From: Mastigias papua
Taxonomy: Eukaryota; Cnidaria; Scyphozoa; Rhizostomeae; Mastigiidae
DNA: 64,000 nucleotides
Direction of reading: 5' to 3'
Assembly (NCBI GenBank): GCA_964019165.1
Contig: OZ025278.1
Span: forward strand, 8,484,028-8,548,027
In this document: one piece after another, positions 25,366 through 61,699 of the stretch
Numbering within the stretch: position 1 is the stretch's first letter
How the letters are laid out: the number at the start of each line of letters is the position of its first letter
The notes under the pieces: generated by a model
Database searches by the model: none
What the model was told of the DNA's origin: nothing
Seen by the model: only the letters and a program-made list of their open reading frames with translations
Translations under genes and position numbers: made by a program

Positions 25366-25426
25366 AAACATTATCAGTTTCAATATCCAAACCCTCGAAA
25401 TAAAGATATTGAAACTTATAATGTTT
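25366..25426. repeat. 22-bp-arm hairpin at the Penelope 5' flank
   Basis: Arms 25366-25387 and 25405-25426 are inverted copies with one mismatch (AAACATTAT.AGTTTCAATA core), loop 17 bp. It lies just after (TA)n and before the RT frame. Confidence 0.85.
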
Positions 25427-27225
25427 AAAAAATCCATTGTAAACATCAGGACATAACTATTCTTAAGCCAGTTAAAGGAAATGGAGTTGTTATTTTAAAT
25501 AAGACAGACTGCATCATAGATAATAGTGACATGGTAAATGATAGCCATAAATTCAAGGAACTTTCTATTGATCCTACTATAAACAAAGAGGGTAAGTTAC
25601 AACTTTTTCTTCTAGAACTTAAAAAGAAAGGTAAAATTGGTACAGACATATGTAATAACGTATATATATCAGGCTCACAACCAGCGCCTATCTATGGTCT
25701 CCCTAAAATCCACAAGATTAGGTCTTCAACTGAAATTCCACTGTTTCGACCTATTGTATCCTCCATCAATATCTATAAATATCCTGTAGCTAAATATCTC
25801 TGCACTCTTCTCCAACCTCATTTACCTACCACATATACTATTTCTGACACTTTTTCTTTTGTCCGAGAACTCAGCACTATCAATCTTTCTACAAAATTCA
25901 TGGTTTCTTTTGATGTTGCTAGCTTATGTACTAATACTCCCCTCAAGGAATCTATTGATCTCGCAGTACCTTACATTACAGAAGGAAACGCTAGCCTCAG
26001 GTTTTCCAAAACTGAACTTACTAAAATGTTTTCAATTGCTACTTCTCAAACCCATTTTCTTTTTAATGGAAAGGTGTTTGACCAAATAGATGGTGTTGCC
26101 ATGGGCTCTCCACTTGCACCTGTGTTGGCTTATCTCTTCTTAGGACATTATGAAAATATCTGGTTCAACAGGTATCATGGTCCTTCTGTTCTCTTCTATC
26201 GAAGTTATGTTGATGACACATTTTGTGTGTTCAACACTGAAAATGAAGCTTTATCCTTTTAGATTTTCTTAACACACAACATTCCAATATCAAATTTACG
26301 ACGGAAAAGCAAGTTAATAAGATTTTGGCTTTACTTGATGTCTGCATTGATAATAACGATCCATCTTGTCTCAAAAACTTCAATGCATCGTAAAAAGACT
26401 TTCACTGGATTACTTACTAACTTCTTCAGCTTTACATCTTTTTCGTACAAAGTTGGGCTTATTCGCACTTTGGTGGATAGATCTTACAAAATCAACAACT
26501 CTCTCCTTTCTTTTAATATGAGTGTCAAAAAGTTGACAAAAAGTTTGTATATTTAAAAGTAAGCAATTTCCTGAAAATTTAATAAATAATGTAGTTAGTA
26601 CATATCTTGATAAAAGTAACACTTCAGCATTATCTGATAGCAATGAAACACTCTATTTTAGGCTACCATATCTTCCCTTTTCCAATTTTGCTCTGCGAAA
26701 ACTCCGTGCATTGATCAAAACATATTGCAATAATTTAAAGATTAAATTAGTATTTTCTTCCTTTAAGATTAAAAACTTTATTAGGGTAAAAGACTTTGTG
26801 CCTAGATCGCTACGTTCTTGTGTTGTCTATAAATTTACCTGTACGGGAATATAATTCCGTATATGTTGGTGAAGCATCCCGACACATATCAACTCGTGTT
26901 TGTGAGCATTTTTTTCAGATAAAAATTATCATGTATTTAAACTTCTCCAAAGTTTTGATGCCTGTAAAAATTCTTGTAGTGAGAGCTGTTTTAAAGTTAT
27001 AGATTCAGCTAGAACACACTATCAGCTGAAGATTAAAGAGGCTCTGCATATTATGTGGGAGGGACCCAGCCTTACTAAACAGGTTCAGCACTATAATTTC
27101 TCATTAGCTTTCTAACTCCTGTGTAACGGGTCTTGTTCTCTTCTTTTTTCTAATAGATTTTTCGCTAGATCTTCGATTGACTTTACAACGTATGTTCTAT
27201 TAATATTCATTGTTAATGTCAGCAA

Positions 27226-27257
27226 CTGACGATGGATTTGATTAAATCCGAAACATG
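27226..27257 (+). ncRNA. Hammerhead-like motif at the Penelope 3' end
   Basis: CTGACGA, one unpaired T, GGATTT-GATT-AAATCC (perfect 6-bp stem) and GAAAC. The layout matches the CUGANGA-stem II-GAAA core of hammerhead ribozymes, which are known from Penelope-like elements. The extra base before the stem and an unidentified stem III/cleavage site leave catalytic ability open. Confidence 0.45.
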
Positions 27258-27404
27258 TCTTGTAAATTGAAATCAATTGTCGTGTTTTTTCGCAATATAC
27301 TTGTTACTATTGCTTTAACGTTTCTTTGCTTTTGTTCCATCAGGCATGGCACCGAGGCCCGTAGCCAGCTTGAATTTGCAAGGGGGGCACAGCCAATATA
27401 TATC

Positions 27405-27523
<119 letters not shown>

Positions 27524-27557
27524 GAATAAACCACAAATATACTATCCTTTAAGTAAA

Positions 27558-27581
27558 CGTTTCGATCAGAATCTTCATCAG
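27558..27581 (-). ncRNA. Hammerhead-like motif, left arm of IR1
   Basis: Minus strand CTGATGA-A-GAT-TCTG-ATC-GAAACG. Exact mirror of the motif at 28581-28604. Confidence 0.45.
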
Positions 27582-27867
27582 TACTAAACTTACAATGACA
27601 TTGGGCCTGCTTAAATTACCTACATAACAATGGGGTCACAATTGATATTACCTAAGGGGGACCTACCTATTAACACCTCATGATAAATTAAGAATACATT
27701 ATATGGGGAGGGCCGAAGCTGTGAAGTAAGAAACAAAGGAGGATAATATAGAGCATATAAGGTGATGCAAAGAGTGCGAGAAGTGTGAAGAAAAGACGAA
27801 TAGATGCTGGATAGACGCAAAATGGACAAAAGAAGCAATTAACGCTAGGAAAGTGCATAGGGGATTG

Positions 27868-28170
27868 CTAATGATCTGCATATCTGACGTTAAGTCCCTC
27901 AGGTATAAAGCTCTGTAGTCTAAACTGCCAGAATCCCTCCTTATGTCTAGATACTCCAAATACCCTATCTATAATTTGAAAACTAACATCCTCTAAAAAT
28001 CCATGATGGTTGGCTTCTGTAAAATGTCTAAACAACTCTGCCTGCGTCACTGCTACTCCACTAGAAAACTTCCTACTAGATGACTTATAATTGTTAAACC
28101 TGGCTCTAAATGATGTAAAGGTGCTACCTACATACTGCTTGCCACATACTTTACAGCCTAATAAATACAC
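27868..28170 (-). pseudogene. GIY-YIG endonuclease fragment of a Penelope-like element
   Basis: 100 codons on the minus strand: MYLLGCKVCGKQYVGSTFTS, then FRARFNNYKSSSRKFSSG, ELFRHFTEANHHGFLEDVSF and QIIDRVFG. CxxC before QYVGST is typical of the zinc-bearing Penelope GIY-YIG. It differs from the domain at 26.8 kb, so this is a second subfamily. No RT is attached. Confidence 0.85.
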
Positions 28171-28580
28171 TACCCCTTAATTATAAATTATAGATAGGGT
28201 ATTTGGAGTATCTAGACATAAGGAGGGATTCTGGCAGTTTAGACTACAGAGCTTCATACCTGAGGGACTTAACGTCAGATATGCAGATCATTAGCAATCC
28301 CCTATGCACTTTCCTAGCGTTAATTGCTTCTTTTGTCCATTTTGCGTCTATCCAGCATCTATTCGTCTTTTCTTCACACTTCTCGCACTCTTTGCATCAC
28401 CTTATATGCTCTATATTATCCTCCTTTGTTTCTTACTTCACAGCTTCGGCCCTCCCCATATAATGTATTCTTAATTTATCATGAGGTGTTAATAGGTAGG
28501 TCCCCCTTAGGTAATATCAATTGTGACCCTATTGTTATGTAGGTAATTTAAGCAGGCCCAATGTCATTGTAAGTTTAGTA

Positions 28581-28604
28581 CTGATGAAGATTCTGATCGA
28601 AACG
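28581..28604 (+). ncRNA. Hammerhead-like motif, right arm of IR1
   Basis: Plus strand CTGATGA-A-GAT-TCTG-ATC-GAAACG, with conserved CUGAUGA and GAAA boxes flanking a short stem. Stem II is only 3 bp plus the unpaired A. Confidence 0.45.
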
Positions 28605-28683
28605 TTTACTTAAAGGATAGTATATTTGTGGTTTATTCTATTTATGTAATTTATATACGTTGTGGATGCGGCTTAGGTTTAGT

Positions 28684-28844
<161 letters not shown>

Positions 28845-28872
28845 CCTCAAGAAAAAATTCCAACTTTTAAAA

Positions 28873-28896
28873 CGTTTCGGCACAAGCCTTCATCAG
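28873..28896 (-). ncRNA. Hammerhead-like motif, left arm of IR2
   Basis: Minus strand CTGATGA-A-GGC-TTGT-GCC-GAAACG, mirror of 29461-29484. Confidence 0.45.
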
Positions 28897-29460
28897 TTAT
28901 AACATTCCAGGTACATACAGCGCATATATAACGATAAAAACAAAGGAACAATATCTAATTAACTTACGACAATAGAACACTTTACACAATGAAACTGGAC
29001 TTACAATGGATAGCATTTGAAATTGAATGGAAGGGAAATTATATTTAACATAAGAGAAAAGGGTGTTGGATAAGCTGATACCTACCGTCCCAGCGGGGTA
29101 TAGAGAAAACCATGTGAGAACAAAGTGGGTGTGAAGTAACATAAAATGAAAAGAAAACCCAATATGACCTAGAAAGGTTGGGTTTCCTTTTCTATTGGGT
29201 TTCCTTTTCATTTTATGTTACTTCACACCCACTTTGTACTCGCATGGTTTTCTCTATACCCCGCTGGGACGGTAGGTATCAGCTTCTCCAACACCCTTTT
29301 CTCTTATGTTAAATATAATTTCCCTTCCATTCAATTTCAAATGCTATCCATTGTAAGTCCAGTTTCATTGTGTAAAGTGTTCTATTGTCGTAAGTTAATT
29401 AGATATTGTTCCTTTGTTTCTATCGTTATATATGCGCTGTATGTACCTGGAATGTTATAA

Positions 29461-29484
29461 CTGATGAAGGCTTGTGCCGAAACG
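29461..29484 (+). ncRNA. Hammerhead-like motif, right arm of IR2
   Basis: Plus strand CTGATGA-A-GGC-TTGT-GCC-GAAACG. The loop and stem sequence differ from IR1 while both boxes are kept. Confidence 0.45.
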
Positions 29485-29558
29485 TTTTAAAAGTTGGAAT
29501 TTTTTCTTGAGGGTCTATTTATGTCTTTAAAAATTTCTTTATGATTGGAGCTATTTGA

Positions 29559-29562
<4 letters not shown>

Positions 29563-29599
<37 letters not shown>
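29563..29599. repeat. (TA)n, left part of an interrupted array
   Basis: TA run that continues at 29785 after a MITE insertion. Confidence 0.95.
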
Positions 29600-29602
<3 letters not shown>

Positions 29603-29781
29603 TCAACCTCGCATAATTCGGATTACACGGGACTGGCTGATTTTGTCCGGATTACAGAAAATCCGGATTACGTAAAAACTTTTTCAGTGTTGCACTTTAT
29701 TAGGAAACTAATTGGACTTAGCAATTCTGTCCGGAATGTACAAAAATCCGGATAAAACCGATCCGAATTATGCAAGGTTGA

Positions 29782-29784
<3 letters not shown>
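29600..29784. mobile_element. pogo/Tigger-like MITE, 185 bp
   Basis: Terminal inverted repeats of about 24 bp (CAGTCAACCTCGCATAATTC at the left; one mismatch at the right), TA on both sides. CAGT starts and TA duplications fit the pogo branch of Tc1/mariner. Inside, TCCGGATTA occurs repeatedly. It has no coding capacity. Confidence 0.85.
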
Positions 29785-29835
<51 letters not shown>

Positions 29836-29842
29836 GTATATA
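29785..29842. repeat. (TA)n, right part of the interrupted array
   Basis: Continuation of the TA array split by the MITE. Confidence 0.95.
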
Positions 29843-29849
29843 TAAAATT

Positions 29850-32500
29850 CATTTCTGTAGGGGGGCACAGAGGTAAATTTCTCAAGTCCAGGGGCCTTGC
29901 CCACCCAGGCTCCCCCTTGACTACGGGCCAGATGGTGCCATTGGACAATGAAGACTTCAACCGTGACATTGTCAAGAACCTCTTTACTCTCTATTTTGCT
30001 TTTTATTGTGAATTTTTCTCGGTTCCGCGATTGAGCACTATACTAATTGGCAGAATTTTAGTCTAGCAGATGTCTGTTTGGATCAGTCTAGAGGAGTGAA
30101 ATTTAAAAGCAATTTCGATAGCGTAGAATACAAATATGGTTGGTCCTCATAAGTCACCATAATACGCATGGAGTCTTCCAGCAACCCCATCCTGGGCCAC
30201 GTAGCAGGCTAGTACTTACCACGAAGTTGAATAACTGTGCCCCTCTCTCTCTAAAAAATTCCTTTTGGCTACGGTCCATGCTAAATCAGACAAATATAAT
30301 TCCATATAGTATTCTCTTGAAATAAATTTTGGTGCGCCTTTTTATCGGAATAGACCCCTACCCTCGAAAATTCCTATTTGTGCGCCTGGAAGAACCCCAG
30401 AAAAGCTCATCTCTTGAAATAAATCTGATGGTCTGTCTAAGACAATTTTGGATTAACTGCTGCGATTGCTTCACAGGCCAATTTTTCATCAGTTGTAAGT
30501 TTCTTGTGCTGCAATTCGAAACTGCAGAAATACAAAGACATTGAGCTCGAATTGGAAAAGGACCAATTGAAGAATGCGCAAGAAGTAACATTACGTAAAA
30601 TCAAATACACCAAAAATAGTACGAGGAACAATTTATCAGATGCGTTAACATCATTTAGTTTGGCCTACGACTGTTGGATGGAACTCAAATTCTATGACCG
30701 TAACCGCTAAATGCCTATCTCAGACAAATAACGAAATAGCTATTGTTCATTGTTTAGAAATACCACAGTTATAAACTGTTAATTTAATGGATAGTACAAA
30801 ATTCCAATAATAATGCAAAATACTGAGTACTGTTTACTAAGGAACATGACGGCAACATACAAGTTATATACAGGTCCGTCGAGTTAGGATCCCGGGGTTA
30901 CAAATATCACAGGCATTAGTTGCAAAATCGCAGTAGCAACAATTATCCTTGGCCCTAACTAGATTTTAGGCCCGGAGAATGTACCCGACTACCCTCCCTT
31001 CTCAACGGTACTTGTTACATAATGTCATATGATAGATTCATGACTACTATGCGAGCACGGTGCTGCTAGATAAAAGGTGGGGGGCATAGGTAAAAGTAGG
31101 TGGGCATAGGCAAAAGGTGGTGGCTACAACTAATAAATTGTACAATAAAGCCTTAAAAAATCGCTGGCTGGCAAAAAGTGAGGGGGGAAAACAGCAAAGC
31201 TATTGTTACCTGTTAGTATATGTACTCTTCCTTGTACTGTACGCAACTGTAAGTTTGTCTGTTATGATGATACGGTATGTCATAATGTAAGACCAAACAA
31301 CTGGAACCCACGAATGAAATAATAGAATGGTGGAGTGGAATGGACCCTGAGATTTAAGATGGAATGCAGCTATATATATATTTATTATCATATTACTATT
31401 GAAGGTGAGTTTCCATTCCTCGTTATGATCATTCTTGATGCTTCAGCGCTGAACTCCACTCGCGTGCTCGTAAATAAAGAAGCAGTAAGTTGCAAGTGAG
31501 AATCAGTGAATGCTTCTTCGAATCAGAGGGATGCATTTTGCGTTTAAAAAGTAGAAGCATTTTATGTTCAACGAAGTCGTAGGGGATTTCTAGTCAGGGC
31601 CGTTGGAGAGTTAAGAGGAGGTAAATTCCCCAAGACCTCAAAATCTAAGGTCCTCACAACTCCCAATGCTTCAAGGTCTTGGGGGCATTATAAAGTAAGA
31701 TTAGCCGTAATTTTCTGCAGTTAAATCCCAAATACTGAAAATGTTCTGCTCACGTCGCTTCCAAGGGGCCTCATATGTCTTTTTGCCACAAGGCCTCTGA
31801 AATCTAGCAACGGCTCTACTCCAGATTAATAATACAACGGACATGAGATATGTATGGGGAATAACCGCATGGCAGTTAATTGCGATTCATAATCTTGCAG
31901 ACAATCTCGGGCAGATTACTCTTGAGCATCGAGCAAAGGGGGGGGGGGGAGGGTGTAAACGTGGGAATGGGAAATGATCTCAAACAAGTAATTTGGGTTG
32001 GAATAGAAAATAGAACAGTTGCAAATCGCGAGGAACAACGTAGGATGACTGATTTATCATGAATTGTCGATGAATAGTGCCGAAAAGAAAATTCATGGCG
32101 TGAGCGATTTTTAAATTTCTGGATGGATAAGTAAATAAAAGCAATATGTGGAAAGAAACAATTTCGCTTAAAAAGTATTCAAAATTATTACCAAGGGGTT
32201 GGAATAAATATGGTGAGTCGGAAAAGTTTCCAAAACTAACAATCTGAGGGGGGGCGAGTATTCGATACATAAGAGTACGACCAGATCAGGAATAAGATAA
32301 AAATGATGGAAATAGGCTATTCTTAAGTAGTTGATAAAGTCATTCGATTCCGAAGGTTCCTTCTAATACTCATTCCACATTTTCTGCCTCTATTTTTGGC
32401 TTTCACGTTTGAGGGAGCATTAAGCACCACAATTGAAACTATCAATCGGTGTTAAAATTCATATTCAAACAACTTAGCAATCCATTTGTCTTTGTGGTGG
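29850..32500. other. No recognisable gene
   Basis: Frames are short (up to about 96 codons) with no familiar domain. There is a local repetition of GGTGGGCATAGG-type sequence near 31076-31125 and a poly-G run near 31938. Confidence 0.45.
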
Positions 32501-33082
32501 TCACTCCACCACAGAGACACAGTAAAGGCTTAGACAGAAGGGTCATTTCATTGTTTCGTATTTGGACGCATTCCTGCATGTCAAAGGTATTTTTCCATGT
32601 TGCTCATTGCTAGTTTCACAGTTTCCTGGGCTACGTCCTACATGCCACTACTGCTTATATCGTTGGTACCGCATTGTATAATGATTTTCTTTCGCATTTT
32701 CTTGTATATTGGTGCAGAGTGGTTGTTCATTTCATCCATTTTTGCAACATAGTGCGCCTTTAAATAGATCTGTTCTTATTTGTTTTGCTACTTCACTCAT
32801 TTTCTAGCCTTTAATGTGCTTCACAATTGAGCCTCCAATACTTTGTGTTGAATCGTGCACTGGAGGCCTCACCCTTGACCTCATTTTCTTTCCTTTATCA
32901 AAAATACTTTTCATTCGCTTTATCCAGACTTGTTGATCTATTGTTTCTGTTTGACTCAGTTTGGGCCATACCGTTACAGACGTATCTATAGATGAAGGAA
33001 CTATAGGTGTAAACCTGTTGTTATTCGTTGGAAAAAAGCCAAAGGACAAAGCGATAAATGAAATTTTTGCATAATGTTTCAA
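32500..33082 (-). pseudogene. LINE ORF1 (SGNH-esterase-like) fragment
   Basis: Minus-strand frames contain DSTQSIGGSIVKHIKG, a stop, KMSEVAKQIRTDLFKGA, then HYVAKMDEMNNHSAPIYKKM and KKIIIQCGTNDISSSGM. GDSI.KH and H.GTND are the first and last blocks of SGNH-type ORF1 proteins of CR1-like LINEs. The nucleophile block reads GGSIV, so degraded. Confidence 0.5.
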
Positions 33083-33099
33083 TGAGCACGGCTAATGGG

Positions 33100-35372
33100 C
33101 ATGTGGAGAATTTCCACTTGTTTCTTAAGCAAACTAAATTCTTCATAAGGAATAAGCACAATCACTGCCAAAAGTCCTTGGAACACCTATTGAATAATGA
33201 AGTTTATTTGACAATAGTGAATTTCCGGTCAAATTTGACAGCTACTGATCCCCTCCTCCCTTAAAAAATGTCGAGATAAAAGCTTAGTTGCTAGGGTGCT
33301 ATTTGAGAGCAAATGAACGTGTCTGCTGCGAGTAACTCCTGATTAATTCGACATTGTTCTGAGGGGGATGAGGGGGAATTTGCTCTACGAGTCAAAAAGT
33401 AATGTAAGTGTTCCACGACTTTTGACAGTGATTGTAGAGGCAAAGAAAAGTACTAGATGAAGGTAATAAATTTGTATATTGCTCAGCAAAACAACCGAGA
33501 TTTTCCTTGCCAGTCAGTTCCGGAAGAGTGACCTGATGTAGAAGCAAAGGTTAACTGGTAGCAGAATCCTTTTTACTGATGGTAGGGAGGTTAGTCACGC
33601 TGTAGAAGCCACTGAAAACATATTAGCGTTACTCTGCCACGGAAATTACGTCAAGCTTTGATTTCTGTAGATATATTTCAATTTCTTTCAAGGTATTCTT
33701 GTTGTTCAATAAATTGTCCATCGATTCATCTTTCAACGTTTGGAATCCACTGCGCAAAATGCAATTTATAGCTATATTACTTGTAGCCGAGAATAGCTGG
33801 GATTTCGAAGAGGCAGGCACAAATTTTGCGGCATGTGTTGAGTGAGACAACTTTTTCAATCTCATATTCCATGGCTTCTGCTACAATTGTGAGAAAGTTC
33901 ATGTAGTATCTAGACAGTCTATACTGAAAACTTTCATTTGATTGCACTTAGAAGTTGATATGATACTGTTTTCAGTATTTTCGCTCGCTTTGAAATTTAG
34001 GAAGCGATTTTTTTCTACTTTAATTTTTCTCGTTTTAAACTTCTATGATGGAAATTGTTGACTTTTAGCATTCATACTACAATATTAAAATTAGTTCCTT
34101 GACGCAAGTACAGCAGATCGGATGAAAATTTGGATTGAAATTTGTGTTTGAAGTGGTAGGCTGAACGAATTTACTTACGAAAACCTTGCGGACGAATAGA
34201 TGCTTAACATCAAAAGACCTTTCAGTCAGGAACTGTTCGTAATCATTGAGTCGTTATGTTTCATCGCACAAGAAAAGATACAACATATTTCTACTCTTAG
34301 CATTTACTGTATGAAGGTGCTATTACAGATATGTGCACTGTCGTTCAAAAGGTGCTCCAAGAATACTTCCATAGAGGACCTTTGGAATACAATAATCCTA
34401 TCGATGTTGTATTCCTATTGTATTCCTGTTGTGATCCATTCTTCTAAGGATAATGTCCCAGAAAATCGATAGGATCAAACACTATTTATCGTGTAGTTGG
34501 AATGTACACGAGCAAAATAGACCATTCTTCTAAGGACAATGATTGTCAAGATATGTTTCCCGTGACTGTTACTATATGTTTCGTTACAGTAGCAATTTAA
34601 TAGGAGCTTTTTAGATCTAGTTGCCCTGTGCGGTAGGTTGATCGACTTGACAACATACGTTTCAAGCCTATGTAAATACAGAATGTTTTAGATTTGAAAA
34701 TGATTTGCTATTCTGCCTTTTGAGCTTAGACCCGTTAAGCAGGGTCATCACTTCAGGTACTCAGCATCGTTCAGAATTTGTGGTGAATTGTTGGACGAGG
34801 GCTGGTAAACTTGCTAGCATGTAAATGTGATTGATCATCACAAGTTTCGCTCTATAATTTCGTTGCATAAAGCCTACTTCCATGTCCACCACGCCTACCA
34901 CGCCCAACAGATCCACACTCGTCATATTAAGCCCCTGTCAGATTTTATTATGAATCCATCACTGCCGTCAGTACTTATAGATACGTATGTCTTTATATGT
35001 CTGTACTACATTTCTATGAATCTTCAATGATATTCAAAACTAGGAAATAGGGGCCCATACCTTTCTGATATTATAAATATGATCTGAGAAATGCTGCAAC
35101 TATGTCAGAGAAAGTGAACAAGAATAAATGTGGTAAACCATAATAACTTAATAAGTACGCTACATTCCGCACTACCAGACTAACTGTCCTCATGAAAATT
35201 GGCTGCATTTGTTAACTTAAACTCATATGAAAAAGATAAAAAGCATTACACGAAAAACTGCAAGAAAAGCTATCCCTGACTTCAAAACTCATTCAACATT
35301 AACTGTTGGAGATAACATAACAACCTTTGGTTTTTCAAGGGTAGCGAGTGTAGGCCACTTGCACACAAATAC
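33100..35372. other. No recognisable gene; 3' flank of the BK gene
   Basis: The part just below 35373 should be BK 3'-UTR. The frame at 33865-33629 on the minus strand (78 codons) is not recognised. A tandem of CTTCTAAGGA(T/C)AATG occurs at 34440-34540. Confidence 0.45.
34944..34949 (-). promoter_or_regulatory. Candidate poly(A) signal of the BK gene
   Basis: AATAAA on the minus strand about 425 bp after the BK stop codon. It is the nearest canonical signal I saw, but AT-rich sequence makes it weak. Confidence 0.25.
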
Positions 35373-59984
<24,612 letters not shown>

Positions 59985-60754
59985 CTATGTTGAAAAAGCA
60001 GAATATATAAGATTACACATTGAGCCGCAGAAATATTCATCACTACTTCGAACGGGGCCTGGCTTCTTTCATCTAAATGACAGCCTGATTGTGCACCTTG
60101 GGATTTGACAATGTCTTGGCATTAGAGCAAATGTTTCCACAGTGTTCAGAAAAATAATGTAGTTCTAGAAGTATATATTTCCTTGCTATATGTGTCCTAC
60201 AAGCAGTTTATATAAGAGACGAGTTTTTTGAGCTCAGCCTTAATTTTTGACTGTATAGCTTAAAATATTTCCTATGTGGTTTTGCTTTAAGGCACTAGGA
60301 GGATGTGATGGCGGAGAACAATGATTACTTTGTTGTCCTATCACAAAGCCTAAAGCCCAAGTTCCACGAGCAAAATGTCTACAACAGTTTTTCCTCTAAC
60401 ACTTGTTATTTGCTCGTGAAAAATAGAGCTATACGACACTTTTTTATACGACAAGTGTACTTATTCAAAAACTGGCATGCCAGCTTTTGGACAAGCGCAC
60501 TTGTCATATAAAAAGTTGTCTTATGTGAAAATTTCTCGTGTAAAACTGCCAGGCAAATAAATTTGGCAAGGTCTGCTAAGTTCAAGACCTCAAAGCCCTT
60601 GCATCCTGAAGGATAAGGCTCTTCGTGGCAATTGTTGTTTATCATGAAGGCTGCCAGTAAGACGACTGAGAGTATCCAAACCACATTAATACTATTAGAG
60701 GCTACAATTCTCAGCAGATATGTGTGAATGTAACAAATGTATGATCCCAAAGTG

Positions 60755-60950
60755 GATGAAAAGTGAAAGTGCAAGAAAATAACCGACCCGAACGGGTTCG
60801 AACTTGCGATCCCTGACTTCGTATGTCAAGTGCGCTACCAACTTAGAGGGCTTGATGTACAAGGTCAGGGGACGCGAGTTCGAATCCCGCTCAGGTAGGT
60901 TACTTTCTCGCACTTTCACTTTCATTTCTTCTAAATTCTGTTGCCTTTAC
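60755..60950. repeat. SINE-like repeat with two opposed tRNA-like halves
   Basis: Ends AAAAGTGAAAGTGCAAGAAA and TTTCTCGCACTTTCACTTTC are inverted copies. Next to each end is a B-box in opposite orientation: minus-strand AGTTCGAACCCG near 60790-60805 (with A-box GTTGGTAGCGCACTTG near 60825-60842) and plus-strand GAGTTCGAATCCCGC near 60877-60891. So the repeat is a near-palindrome of tRNA-derived halves. Confidence 0.65.
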
Positions 60951-61089
60951 AAATTATATACCCATGAATCTAAGTAATATGTGTGGATTTCATTTATAAT
61001 TGTGCTGCTTTCTCTCTTAGCTATTATTGCTGAATAAATCCTTCACAATGAGAATATTTCTTACACAAACTACAGAGATCCTATGGCTT

Positions 61090-61264
<175 letters not shown>

Positions 61265-61289
61265 ATTTATTGACAGTTGGCTATTTTTT

Positions 61290-61690
61290 CCATATAGCCA
61301 CTATCTTTGTATGCCATTCACAAAGCTTTCTTAGAGACCTTATTTAACTTGGCATTAATCCTTCTGTCATGAAACATCTATGCAAGTGGGTAGTAGTTGA
61401 ACTGCAATTTTCTGAAAGCTTCCATTAGCAGTTCTAACTTAATAGGATCTATATAATTTAATAGTCAGGCAAGCGCATGCAATTTTTGGTGCACCTTTTT
61501 GCAAAAATCTTGACCATATTTTGTGAAGCCTAACTTTATGGCAAAAGTGATGCCCAATAGGTTTTCGTATATACTTTCTTTGCTGGTGGATTTGCCAATG
61601 GTAACAACTGTCTCTTTACTTTTGTTACCAAATATCATAAATCACTTGGCATTTTTCTTCGTTTCGCTTCGTGTACGTCTATGAGAACCA
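61290..61690 (-). pseudogene. LINE RT C-terminal fragment
   Basis: The minus strand encodes DLMIFGNKSKETVVTIGKST, then ENLLGITFAIKLGFTKYGQD, FCKKVHQKLHALA (stop) LLNYIDP and EAFRKLQFNYYPLA (stop) MFHDRRINAKLNKVSKKAL. This is the thumb region of a CR1/jockey-like RT (LLG..ID..L.F...V..LCKKA.QKLHALAR, FNYCPL.WMF). Stops show decay. Confidence 0.7.
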
Positions 61691-61699
61691 TCTATTAAT

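Noticed and set aside
60406..60774. 122-codon minus-strand frame, tested as an upstream BK exon
   Set aside because: No match to RCK1 or transmembrane segments of BK, and no consistent splice sites.
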